The notes beneath the pieces were generated by a model. The model ran no database searches. It saw nothing but the letters and a program-made list of their open reading frames with translations, and was not told where the DNA came from. A stretch of DNA of 8,589 nucleotides. Source: Rhodoferax sp. Lineage in GTDB: Bacteria; Pseudomonadota; Gammaproteobacteria; Burkholderiales; Burkholderiaceae_C. This document shows, piece after piece, positions 1 to 7,753 of the stretch (the stretch's first letter is position 1; the number at the start of each line of letters is the position of its first letter). Position numbers and translations under genes: made by a program. Location: assembly GCA_018882485.1 (NCBI GenBank), contig VERU01000083.1, positions 1 to 8,589 of the forward strand. Reading direction: 5' to 3'.

Positions 1-215
1 GTGTAGGCCCGGCGGTAACGGTGGATCAGGTCGTCCTCGATGCAGCCCCCGGACACCGATCCCACCACCGAGCCGTCTTCGCACAGCGCCATGACGGAGC
101 CCACCGGGCGCGGCGACGACCCCCAGGTCCGCACCACGGTGCCCAGCAGCGCCCGCCGGCCGGCGGCGCGCCAGACCTGCAACTGGCGCAACACCACGAC
201 ATCGATGTTTTCCAT
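1..215 (-). CDS. XdhC/CoxI-family molybdoenzyme maturation protein, N-terminal part
   Basis: This reading frame starts with ATG at 215 and stays open to the window edge, giving 71 residues with the C-terminus missing. It contains TWGSSPRP (residues 30-37) and GSVSGGCIEDD (52-62), the N-terminal signature of the XdhC/CoxI family, including the conserved cysteine (C58). Known members bind the molybdenum cofactor and help with its sulfuration or insertion into xanthine dehydrogenase-type enzymes; CoxF and CoxI of CO dehydrogenase clusters belong here. It is the last visible gene of the cox-like cluster, 96 bases after coxG, and is expected to be cytoplasmic. A weak purine-rich stretch (GGGA) lies about 9 bases before the ATG. 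Without the C-terminal Rossmann-like half I cannot tell coxF from coxI, so I give no symbol. The family call is firm. Confidence 0.88.
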   Translation of the reverse strand, partial: MENIDVVVLRQLQVWRAAGRRALLGTVVRTWGSSPRPVGSVMALCEDGSVVGSVSGGCIEDDLIHRYRRAY

Positions 216-311
216 AAGACGTGTCCCGTAGAGCCCTGTTCCGTTGTGGCGAGTCCGATTCTGGCGCAGGCCGGGGCTTGCACACCCTGGCTTGCGTCAA
301 ATTCTGCGGCT

Positions 312-890
312 TCAGCGGGCCAGCCAGACCCCCAGTGCCAGCGCTGCGAGTCCGATCGCGACCCAGGCGGCCACCGGCAGGCCCAGCGGTCCGGCGGCCG
401 CAACCGGCGCGGGCGCGGGTGCAAGGGCTGGCGCCACAGCCGCCGGGTGGCGGCGCTGCATCTCGTCGTCAAAGCGTTTGAAGAAATCCTCGGCCATGGA
501 CTTGGCGGCTCCATCGATCAGCCGCTGGCCGAGCTGGGCCACCTTGCCGCCCACCGAGGCGTGCACGGTGTAGGCCAGCAGGGTGCCCTGCTCGCTGGGG
601 GTGAGCGTCACCTGCGCATCGCCCTTGCCGAAGCCGGCCGGGCCGCCCTGCCCCTCGAAGCGCAGCGTGTAGCTGTGCGGCGGCTGGATGTCCTGCAAGG
701 TGATCTTGCCGCTGAAGCGGGCCGAGACCGGTCCGATCTTGAGCGCCATGCCGATCGCGTACTGGTTCTCGCCACTGGCCTCGACCTTGTCACAACCCGG
801 AATGCAGGCTTTGAGCACCTCCGGGTCGTTCAGGGCGTCCCAGGCCTGCTGCTGGGTCACATTCAATGGGCGGCTGGCTTGCATGTCCAT
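312..890 (-). CDS. coxG: CoxG-like SRPBCC protein with C-terminal membrane anchor
   Basis: The product has 192 residues. Residues 1 to about 145 form an SRPBCC (START-like) domain, with the CoxG-type motif LKACIPGC at 26-33 and a GxGxxxFGKGDA-like stretch near 79-92. An Ala/Pro-rich linker (about 148-167) leads to a single hydrophobic helix (about 170-190) ending in Ala-Arg at the very C-terminus, so this is a tail-anchored protein with the domain probably in the cytoplasm. CoxG is reported to help recruit CO dehydrogenase to the cytoplasmic membrane; that role is inferred here from the family. The ATG at 890 is preferred over the ATG two codons downstream because AAGGAG lies 8 bases before the first. 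The gene follows coxE after a 72-base gap and precedes the XdhC-like gene. Confidence 0.9.
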   Translation of the reverse strand: MDMQASRPLNVTQQQAWDALNDPEVLKACIPGCDKVEASGENQYAIGMALKIGPVSARFSGKITLQDIQPPHSYTLRFEGQGGPAGFGKGDAQVTLTPSEQGTLLAYTVHASVGGKVAQLGQRLIDGAAKSMAEDFFKRFDDEMQRRHPAAVAPALAPAPAPVAAAGPLGLPVAAWVAIGLAALALGVWLAR

Positions 891-898
891 GGTGGGTA

Positions 899-904
899 CT
901 CCTT
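899..904 (-). promoter_or_regulatory. Ribosome binding site of coxG
   Basis: AAGGAG on the minus strand, 8 bases before the ATG at 890 and 14 bases before the alternative ATG at codon 3. The spacing decides in favour of the upstream start. Confidence 0.75.
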
Positions 905-919
905 GGGATTCGGCGACGG

Positions 920-958
920 GTGCCGGTATGCGATATGCGATGTATTGTCGTCCGGCAC
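920..958. repeat. Inverted repeat enclosing a 7-base tandem repeat, coxE-coxG gap
   Basis: GTGCCGG at 920-926 is the reverse complement of CCGGCAC at 952-958, with 25 bases between them. Inside, ATGCGAT occurs twice in tandem (928-934 and 935-941). The element fills much of the 72-base gap between coxE and coxG. No T-tract follows on the minus strand, so it does not look like an intrinsic terminator. It could be an operator, an RNA structure between the two genes, or chance. Confidence 0.45.
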
Positions 959-962
959 GGGT

Positions 963-2146
963 TCAACGCCGCAGCAGCGCGGCCAGGCTGGCGGCCAGAT
1001 CCTCGAGCCGCGCCAGGTTGTGCACCGCCAGCATGCCGTGCGCCTGGGCGTGCAGGGCGGCCGCGCCCCGGGCCAGCGGGGCATAGCCCTCGAAGCGCAG
1101 CAAGGGGTTGAGCCACAGCAGGCGACGGCAGCGCCGCCGCAGCCAGGCCAGCTCCTGCACCAGCAAATCCGGCGGTCCCGTGTCCAGGCCATCGGTGATC
1201 AGCAGCACCAGGGTGCGGCGGCCGACCAGCCGGCGGGCATGGCGCGCGTGCAGGGTGGCCAGCGATTCGCCCAGCTGCGTTCCCCCGGCGAAATCCTCGA
1301 TCATCCGCCCGGCCTGCAGCAGCATGGCGTCGGTATCGGCCAGCCGGAATGCCGGGGTCAGGTCGGTCAGACGGGTGCCGAAAGCAAACACATCGCGGCG
1401 CGCATGGCGGCGGGTGGCGGCATGGAGGAAGGCCAGCAGGAGCCGGGCGTAGCGCTCCATGGAACCCGACACATCCACCAGCACCAGCAGCGGCAGCGGC
1501 TGGGCACAGCGTTGCAGCCGGGGCAGGCGCAGCGCCTCGCCCCCTGAGCGCACCGACTCCTGCAGCACGCCAGCCCAGTGCAGCGCCGCGCCCCGCTGGC
1601 CGGGCCGGGTGCGCCGGGTCTCGAATTCGGGCAGGGGCAGGCGGATGTCGCGGGCCAGCCGCTCCACCAGCCGGTATTCCGACGCCGACAGGGTGTTGAA
1701 ATCGGCCTGCCGCAGGCGCTCGCGGTCGCTGGCGGTCATGGCGGCATCGAACTCCACCTTCTGGTCTTCGGGTGGCGGCGCGCTGGGGCGGCCATAGGCC
1801 TGCTGCGGTGCCAGGGCCTCGCGCACGCGGGGGCGGCGGCGCGAGGGCTCGGCGCGGCCTTCGGCGCTGGGCAGCATCTGGGCCAGCAGCTTGTTGGCCA
1901 CGTCGGGGTTGCGGAAGAACAGGTCGAACAGCTCGCGAAACACCTCACGGTCCTGCTCGCGGCTGACGAGCACGGCCTCCAGCGCGGCCGACAGGTCGGC
2001 CCGGCGCTCCAGACCCACAGCCTGCACCGCATCGACCGCCAGCGCAATGCGCGCGCTGTCGACCTGCACCCCGGCCCGGCGCAGGGTGCGCCCAAAGGCA
2101 GCGAGATTGGTCGCGAGCTTGCCGGCCCGCGCGTCGCCCAGCTGCA

Positions 2147-2147
<1 letters not shown>
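963..2147 (-). CDS. coxE: CoxE-like von Willebrand factor A domain protein
   Basis: The product is 394 residues from the ATG at 2147. The C-terminal half is a von Willebrand factor A domain with an intact metal-ion-dependent adhesion site: DVSGS at 225-229, T290 in GGTQ, and D319 in ITDG. The N-terminal half is mainly helical and charged (KLATNLAAFGRTLRRAGV near 10-27), as in the CoxE / VWA-containing CoxE family. In the CO dehydrogenase cluster of Oligotropha carboxidovorans, CoxE partners the AAA+ ATPase CoxD and is needed for copper insertion in the Mo-Cu active site. The stop of coxD and this start share one base (TGATG), which indicates translational coupling and a joint function. A longer in-frame extension to 2306 exists, but it lies inside coxD and has the low-complexity look of out-of-frame GC-rich DNA, so I reject it. 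No signal peptide; expected in the cytoplasm. Confidence 0.9.
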
Positions 2148-3055
<908 letters not shown>

Positions 3056-3069
3056 GAAAAACCCCAATG

Positions 3070-3099
3070 AAAAGGCCCCGCGTCAGCAAACACGGGGCC
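3070..3099 (-). terminator. Intrinsic terminator-like hairpin between coxM and coxD
   Basis: On the minus strand GGCCCCGTG (3099-3091) pairs with CGCGGGGCC (3082-3074) over 9 base pairs including one G-U wobble. The loop has 8 bases, and TTTT (3073-3070) follows directly. It lies in the 69-base gap after the coxM stop and before the coxD ribosome binding site. The short U-tract suggests partial rather than complete termination, since coxD has no other obvious promoter. Confidence 0.6.
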
Positions 3100-3124
3100 C
3101 GGGGAGGCAGCGTTGCGCGGGCGC

Positions 3125-3916
3125 TCAGGCCAGCAGCTTCGCCACGGCGCGCTGGGTCTGCACGCTGATCAGGTTGGCGCGGTAGGCCGCCGAAGCATGA
3201 ATATCGGCGTTCAGGTCGGAGGGATCGATGGCCACGCTGGCAGCCGACGCCACGGTGAAGCTGCGGTTGAGGGCCGATTCCAGGCCGGCATGACGGAACA
3301 CGCAGGATGCGGCACCGGTCACCGCCACCCGGACGCCGGAGCCGGTCTGGGCCACATAGACCCCCACCAGCGCGAAGCGCGAGGCCGGCTGCAGGAACTT
3401 CATGTAGACCGAGCGGGTCGGGATCGGGAAGCTGATGGCGGTGATCAGCTCACCGTCCTGCAGTGCCGTGGTGAACATGCCCTGGAAGAAGTCGTCGGCG
3501 GCGATCTTGCGCGAGGTGGTGTGGATGGTGGCGCCCAGGGCCAGCACGGCGCTGGGGTAGCAGGCGGCCGGGTCGTTGTTGGCCACCGATCCCCCCAGCG
3601 TGCCCATCGCCCGGACCTGACGGTCGCCGATGTGCGCGGCGAGGTCGGCCAGACCTGGAATCAGGGCCCGCACTTCGGGGTGGTTGGCCACGTCGATATG
3701 CCGCGTCATGGCGCCGATCACCAGCGCGTTGCCCTCGCGGCAGACACCCACCAGTTCCTTGATGCCGGACAGATCGGCCAGCTGGCCGGGCTGCGACAGG
3801 CGCAGCTTCATGGAAGCCAGCAGGGTCTGGCCGCCGGCCAGCACCTTGGCTCCGCCAGCCGCCAGCCGGGAGGCGTCCGCGACCGTCTGGGGTCGCTCCA
3901 GTGTGAATGCGTACAT
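3125..3916 (-). CDS. coxM: Molybdenum hydroxylase medium (FAD-binding) subunit, CoxM-like
   Basis: The product is 263 residues. It carries both FAD-binding motifs of the CoxM / xanthine dehydrogenase FAD subunit: AGGQTLL (27-33) and [17 protein letters not shown] (106-122). The C-terminal CO-dehydrogenase flavoprotein domain follows from about residue 165. The subunit passes electrons from the [2Fe-2S] clusters of the small subunit through FAD to an acceptor such as quinone. It is somewhat shorter than the roughly 290 residues of well-studied CoxM proteins, but both motifs and the C-terminal domain are present, so I see no sign of truncation. The start is ATG at 3916, with AAGGA 9 bases upstream (3926-3930). 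It follows coxL after 28 bases; its place as third gene fits the form II order. Function in the complex is firm, the substrate of the enzyme is not. Confidence 0.93.
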   Translation of the reverse strand: MYAFTLERPQTVADASRLAAGGAKVLAGGQTLLASMKLRLSQPGQLADLSGIKELVGVCREGNALVIGAMTRHIDVANHPEVRALIPGLADLAAHIGDRQVRAMGTLGGSVANNDPAACYPSAVLALGATIHTTSRKIAADDFFQGMFTTALQDGELITAISFPIPTRSVYMKFLQPASRFALVGVYVAQTGSGVRVAVTGAASCVFRHAGLESALNRSFTVASAASVAIDPSDLNADIHASAAYRANLISVQTQRAVAKLLA

Positions 3917-3944
3917 GGTCTTGGTTCCTTGTTCGGTTCAGGGC

Positions 3945-6314
3945 TTACTTGGCGGCCTGGATGGCGTTCCAGACGCGGTTGGAGGACGCCGGCATGTCGA
4001 ATTCCTGCACGCCCAGCGGCCGCAGGGCGTCCAGCACGGCGTTGATGACCGCCGGCGGCGAGCCGATGGCCCCTGCTTCGCCGCAGCCCTTGGTGCCCAG
4101 CGGATTGTGCGTGCAGGGGGTGCACACGGTGCCGATGCGGAACTCGGGGAAGTCATCGGCGCGCGGCATGGCGTAGTCCATGAACGAGCCGGTCACCAGC
4201 TGACCGGTTTCCCGGTCGTAGACGCAGTTCTCCAGCAGGGCCTGGCCGATGCCCTGCACCAGCCCGCCATGCACCTGCCCCTCGACGATCATCGGGTTGA
4301 TGATGTTGCCGAAGTCATCGACCGCGGTGAAGCGGTCCACCCGGGTCACGCCGGTGGCGGGATCGATCTCCACCTCGCAGATGTAGGTGCCAGCCGGGAA
4401 GGTGAAGTTGGTCGGGTCGTAGAAGGCGTTCTCGTTCAGGCCCGGCTCCAGCTTGTCCAGCGGGTAGTTGTGCGGCACATAGGCGATCAGTGCCACCTGG
4501 CCGAAGGTGACCTTCTTGTCGGTGCCCTTGACCGTGAACTCGCCATTGGCGAAATCGACGTCGGCGTCGCTGGCTTCCATGAGGTGGGCCGCGATCTTCT
4601 TGGCCTTGGTCTCGATCTTGTCCAGCGCCTTCATGATGGCCGCTCCCCCCACCGAGATGGAACGCGAACCGTAGGTGCCCATGCCGAAGGGCACGCGACC
4701 GGTGTCGCCGTGCACCACGTCCACCGCCTCGGGGGCGATGCCCAGGCGCGCCGCCACCACCTGCGCGAAGGTGGTTTCATGGCCCTGGCCATGGCTGTGC
4801 GAGCCGGTGAACACCGTCACGCTGCCCGTCGGGTGGACGCGGATCTCGCCGCACTCGAAGAGGCCGGCACGGGCGCCCAGCGCCCCCGCGATGTTGCTGG
4901 GGGCGATGCCACAGGCCTCGATGTAGCTGGAGTAGCCGATGCCGCGCAGCAGGCCTCGCGCCGCACTGGCGGCCTTGCGCGACTCGTAGCCGGCCACATC
5001 GCCGAGCTCCTGGGCCCGGGTCATGCAGGCCAGGTAGTCCCCGGTGTCGTACTGCAGGGCCACCGGGGTCTGGTAGGGCCAGCTGTTGATGAAATTGCGC
5101 TTGCGGATCTCGTCCTGCGACAGGCCCAGCTCCCAGCCGCAACGGCTGACCAGCCGCTCCAGCAGGTAGGTGGCCTCGGGCCGCCCGGCACCGCGGTAGG
5201 CATCCACCGGCGCGGTGTTGGTGAACCAGGCGTCCACCTCCACGTAGATCTGCGGGCAGGTGTACTGTCCGGCCAGCAGCGTGGCATACAGGATGGTGGG
5301 AACGGCGGTCGAGAAGGTGGACAGGTAGGCGCCCAGGTTGGCATGGGTGTGCACCCGCATGGCCAGGAACTTGCCGTTCGCGTCCATGGCCATCTCGGCA
5401 TGGCTCACATGGTCGCGGCCATGGGCATCGGTCAGGAAGGATTCGGAGCGCTCGCAGGTCCACTTGATGCTGCGGTTGACCTGCTTGGAGGCCCAGGTCA
5501 GCGCCACATCCTCGGCATAGAGGTAGATCTTGGAGCCGAAGCCGCCACCCACGTCGGGAGCGATCACCCGCACCTTGTGCTCGGGCAGGCCCAGCACGAA
5601 GGCCGTCATGAGCAGGCGCTCGACGTGCGGATTCTGGTTCGACACGTGCAGCGTGTATTCCTCGCTGGCCCGGTTGTAGCTGCCGATGGCCGCACGGGGC
5701 TCCATGGCGTTGGGCACCAGCCGGTTGTTGATGAGGTCCAGGCGGGTCACATGGGCGGCGCCGGCAAAGGCCGCATCCACCTGCGACTTGTCACCCAGGA
5801 CCCACTTGTAGCAATGGTTGTCGGGGGCGATGTCATGCAGCGGGGTGGCCTTGGCCGCATCGCGCACATCCACCACCGCCGGCAGCACGTCGTAGTCCAC
5901 CGAAACCGCCTCAGCGGCGTTCTTGGCCTGCTCCAGCGTCTCGGCGATCACCATCGCCACCGGATCGCCGACATGGCGCACCTTGCCCAGCGCCAGCACC
6001 GGGTGCGGCGGCTCCTTCATGGGGGTGCCATCGGGGTTGTTGATGAGCCAGCCGCAGGGCAGGCCGCCCATCTTGCCCTCGAGGTCCTTGCCGGTGAAGA
6101 TCTCGACGACGCCGGGCATGGCGCGCGCCGCATCGAGGTCGATCGCCGTGATCACCGCGTGGGCATGCGGGCTGCGCACGAACACGGCGTAGGACTGCGC
6201 GGGCTGCGTGATGTCGTCGGTGTACTGACCGGCGCCCGTGAGAAAGCGCAGGTCTTCCTTGCGACGCAGCGACTCGCCGATGTGCGGCAACTTGGAAAAA
6301 TCGGATGCACCCAT
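3945..6314 (-). CDS. coxL: Form II CO dehydrogenase-like molybdopterin large subunit
   Basis: The 789-residue product is a full-length catalytic subunit of the xanthine dehydrogenase family. It has the N-terminal a/b hammerhead domain (about 20-145) and the molybdopterin-binding domain with GGGFGSK (256-262), GQGHETT (509-515) and the catalytic glutamate in GCGEAGA (E746). The active-site loop is AYRGAGR (372-378). That is the form II signature: genuine CO dehydrogenase has AYxCSFR, where the cysteine binds copper. The enzyme is therefore probably a Mo hydroxylase of unknown substrate rather than a proven CO oxidiser; aldehyde, heterocycle or other small-molecule oxidation are all possible. 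No signal peptide is seen, so it is cytoplasmic, perhaps membrane-associated through CoxG. ATG at 6314 is preceded by AAGGAG at 8 bases, overlapping the coxS stop; the coxS-coxL gap is 12 bases. Annotations simply reading 'carbon monoxide dehydrogenase' would overstate it. Confidence 0.95.
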   Translation of the reverse strand: MGASDFSKLPHIGESLRRKEDLRFLTGAGQYTDDITQPAQSYAVFVRSPHAHAVITAIDLDAARAMPGVVEIFTGKDLEGKMGGLPCGWLINNPDGTPMKEPPHPVLALGKVRHVGDPVAMVIAETLEQAKNAAEAVSVDYDVLPAVVDVRDAAKATPLHDIAPDNHCYKWVLGDKSQVDAAFAGAAHVTRLDLINNRLVPNAMEPRAAIGSYNRASEEYTLHVSNQNPHVERLLMTAFVLGLPEHKVRVIAPDVGGGFGSKIYLYAEDVALTWASKQVNRSIKWTCERSESFLTDAHGRDHVSHAEMAMDANGKFLAMRVHTHANLGAYLSTFSTAVPTILYATLLAGQYTCPQIYVEVDAWFTNTAPVDAYRGAGRPEATYLLERLVSRCGWELGLSQDEIRKRNFINSWPYQTPVALQYDTGDYLACMTRAQELGDVAGYESRKAASAARGLLRGIGYSSYIEACGIAPSNIAGALGARAGLFECGEIRVHPTGSVTVFTGSHSHGQGHETTFAQVVAARLGIAPEAVDVVHGDTGRVPFGMGTYGSRSISVGGAAIMKALDKIETKAKKIAAHLMEASDADVDFANGEFTVKGTDKKVTFGQVALIAYVPHNYPLDKLEPGLNENAFYDPTNFTFPAGTYICEVEIDPATGVTRVDRFTAVDDFGNIINPMIVEGQVHGGLVQGIGQALLENCVYDRETGQLVTGSFMDYAMPRADDFPEFRIGTVCTPCTHNPLGTKGCGEAGAIGSPPAVINAVLDALRPLGVQEFDMPASSNRVWNAIQAAK

Positions 6315-6322
6315 GGTCTGTA

Positions 6323-6328
6323 CTCCTT
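6323..6328 (-). promoter_or_regulatory. Ribosome binding site of coxL, overlapping the coxS stop
   Basis: AAGGAG, 8 bases before the coxL ATG; its first two bases are the last two of the coxS TAA stop. Tight spacing of this kind favours coupled, balanced translation of the two subunits. Confidence 0.75.
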
Positions 6329-6797
6329 ACTGGCCAGCCATGGCCGCCTGGCCCTGCTGCACCGCCTTGACGATGTTCTGGTAACCGGTGCAACGGCACA
6401 GGTTGCCCTCCAGCAGCTCGCGGATTTCGGTCGCGCTGGCCTTGGGGTGGTGGGTGCACAGATCGACCGCGCTCATCACCATGCCGGTGGTGCAGAAACC
6501 GCACTGCAGGCCATGGCACTCCTTGAAGGCGGCCTGCATCGGATGCAGGGTGCCGTCCCTGGCCGCCAGGCCCTCGATGGTGGTCACCTCGGAGCCGTCA
6601 GCCTGGGCCGCCAGCAGGTTGCAGGACTTGACGGCTCGCCCGTCCTTGATCACGGTGCAGGCCCCGCACTGGGCGGTATCGCACCCGACATGGGTGCCGG
6701 TGAGCTTGAGGTGCTCGCGCAGCACCTGGACCAGCAGGGTGTTCGGCGGAACGTCCGCCGCCACCGCCTTGCCATTGACCTTCAGTTGTACCAGCAT
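6327..6797 (-). CDS. coxS: Molybdenum hydroxylase small [2Fe-2S] subunit, CoxS-like
   Basis: The product is 156 residues. The N-terminal plant-type ferredoxin domain has cysteines C39, C44, C47 and C59 ([10 protein letters not shown]...SC). The C-terminal helical domain has the second cluster set C99, C102, C134 and C136 (QCGFC and LCRC). All eight ligands are present, so two [2Fe-2S] clusters are expected, which carry electrons from the molybdenum centre in CoxL to FAD in CoxM. Length and layout are typical. The start is ATG at 6797, with GGAG 8 bases upstream (6806-6809). It is the first gene of the structural set; the 119 bases before it are the most likely site of a promoter for the cox-like genes. 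It is separated from coxL by 12 bases. Confidence 0.96.
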   Translation of the reverse strand: MLVQLKVNGKAVAADVPPNTLLVQVLREHLKLTGTHVGCDTAQCGACTVIKDGRAVKSCNLLAAQADGSEVTTIEGLAARDGTLHPMQAAFKECHGLQCGFCTTGMVMSAVDLCTHHPKASATEIRELLEGNLCRCTGYQNIVKAVQQGQAAMAGQ

Positions 6798-6916
6798 GAA
6801 TGGTTCTCCGTTATGCGAGTGGGAAGCAAAAAGCTTTTCGATTATTCAGCCCCGCCGTGTCCATTCTGGCTAGGCAAAACCCTAGGTTTGGCGGGAATTC
6901 GCAAGGCCGGGACGCC
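6798..6916 (-). promoter_or_regulatory. Possible promoter region upstream of coxS
   Basis: This 119-base gap between tupA and coxS holds AATAAT (6846-6841 on the minus strand), matching five of six bases of a sigma-70 -10 box, about 40 bases before the coxS ATG. No good -35 box lies 16-18 bases upstream. Instead an imperfect dyad, GCCAAACC-TAG-GGTTTTGC (8 base pairs with one mismatch, at about 6892-6874), lies some 28-46 bases upstream of the -10. That position would suit an activator site. All of this is by eye, and no regulator gene is present in the window. Confidence 0.3.
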
Positions 6917-7753
6917 TCAGCGGCCGGCATTCGGGAAGAACAGCTGTTCGCCGCCGATGCGGTAGGCCGCGATCACGGCCTGACCCGCCGGTGACGTGAC
7001 CCAGTCGGCGAACTTCTGGGCGTCGGCCGCCTTCACGTGGGGATGCCGGGCGGGGTTGACCACCAGCACCCCGTAGGGATTGAACAGCCGGGTGTCGCCC
7101 TCGACGAGCACGGCCAGGTCACCCCGGTTGCGAAAGCTCAGCCAGGTGCCGCGATCGGACAGCACGTAGGCGCCGGTGCTGGCGGCCATGTTCAGCGCCG
7201 GCCCCATGCCGCAGCCGCATTCGCGGTAACCGCCGCCGCGCGCCTCCAGCCCGGCCAGCTTCCAGTAGCGCAGTTCGGCCGCATGGGTGCCGCTCTTGTC
7301 GCCCCGCGAGACGAAGGGCGCGTTGGCGGCGGACAACTTTTTCAGGGCCAGGGCGATGTCGCGCCCCCGCAGACGGGCCGGGTCGGCCGCCGGTCCGATC
7401 AGCACAAAGTCGTTGTACATGACCGGCAGGCGCCGCAGGGCAAACCCCTCGGCGACGATCTTCTCCTCGGCTTCGGTGTCGTGCACGAACAGCACATCGG
7501 CATCGCCACGACGGCCCATGTCCAGCGCCTGCCCGGTGCCCAGCGCCACCACCTTCACATCCAGCCCGGTGGCCCGCTTGAACTCGGGCAGCAGATGGGC
7601 AAACAGGCCAGATTGCTCGGTGGAGGTGGTGGAGGCCATCGTGATGGTCTGCGCCGACGCCCCGGCCGACGCCCCGGCAAAAGCTACTAAATAAATAGCA
7701 AACAATCCATATTTGATAAGGCCTGAAGGCCTAAATGATGCCAAAATTTTCAT
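6917..7753 (-). CDS. tupA: Tungstate-type ABC transporter periplasmic binding protein
   Basis: The product is 278 residues from the ATG at 7753. Residues 1-34 are a signal peptide: basic start, hydrophobic core GLFAIYLVAFAG, cleavage likely after ASA at 34. The mature protein shows TupA-type binding features: TTSTEQSGL (42-50), LGTGQAL (71-77), GDADVLFVH (83-91), YNDFVLIGP (113-121), SRGDKSGTH (149-157) and GMGPALNMA (182-190). These mark tungstate-binding proteins of the TupA family; molybdate binding cannot be excluded from sequence. The ATG overlaps the tupC stop as ATGA. GGGGGA lies about 6 bases before the ATG. A longer in-frame reading to 7951 lies within tupC and is not credible. The signal peptide is encoded by unusually AT-rich DNA. 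Its neighbour downstream is the Mo hydroxylase operon, which suggests the importer supplies that enzyme's metal. Confidence 0.9.
   Translation of the reverse strand: MKILASFRPSGLIKYGLFAIYLVAFAGASAGASAQTITMASTTSTEQSGLFAHLLPEFKRATGLDVKVVALGTGQALDMGRRGDADVLFVHDTEAEEKIVAEGFALRRLPVMYNDFVLIGPAADPARLRGRDIALALKKLSAANAPFVSRGDKSGTHAAELRYWKLAGLEARGGGYRECGCGMGPALNMAASTGAYVLSDRGTWLSFRNRGDLAVLVEGDTRLFNPYGVLVVNPARHPHVKAADAQKFADWVTSPAGQAVIAAYRIGGEQLFFPNAGR
7719..7732. repeat. Short inverted repeat AGGCCT-GA-AGGCCT in an AT-rich island
   Basis: Two copies of the self-complementary hexamer AGGCCT are separated by GA, inside the tupA signal-peptide codons. The surrounding 80 bases (7681-7760) are about 31% GC by my count, against a strongly GC-rich window. 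An imperfect dyad of GCTA and TAGC lies nearby (7683-7699). Confidence 0.5.

Noticed and set aside
294..299. TTGACG as a -35 box for the XdhC-like gene
   Set aside because: No acceptable -10 box follows at 16-18 bases in the minus direction.
21..1547. Plus-strand open frame of about 508 codons opposite coxG and coxE
   Set aside because: Low-complexity Gln/Arg/Gly/Ala composition, no domain, and the opposite strand carries conserved motifs (CIPGC, DVSGS).
5181..5201. Genuine CO dehydrogenase
   Set aside because: The active-site loop has no cysteine for copper, and the gene order is S-L-M, not M-S-L. CO oxidation is therefore not supported by the sequence.
6827..6841. AAAAGCTTTT palindrome as a terminator of the tup operon
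   Set aside because: The stem is AT-only apart from the centre, has no loop, and is too weak to act as an intrinsic terminator.
6852..6867. Sigma-54 promoter (GG-N10-GC spacing in TGGACACGGCGGGGCT, minus strand)
   Set aside because: Only the GG and GC pairs match; the rest of TGGCACG-N4-TTGC is poor, and such spacing is frequent by chance in GC-rich DNA.
3630..6965. Very long plus-strand open frame (about 1111 codons) opposite coxL and coxS
   Set aside because: It lies antisense to well-supported coxL, coxS and part of coxM, shows no recognisable domain, and is rich in His, Gly, Arg and Val. This is the usual shadow of strong GC bias at third codon positions.
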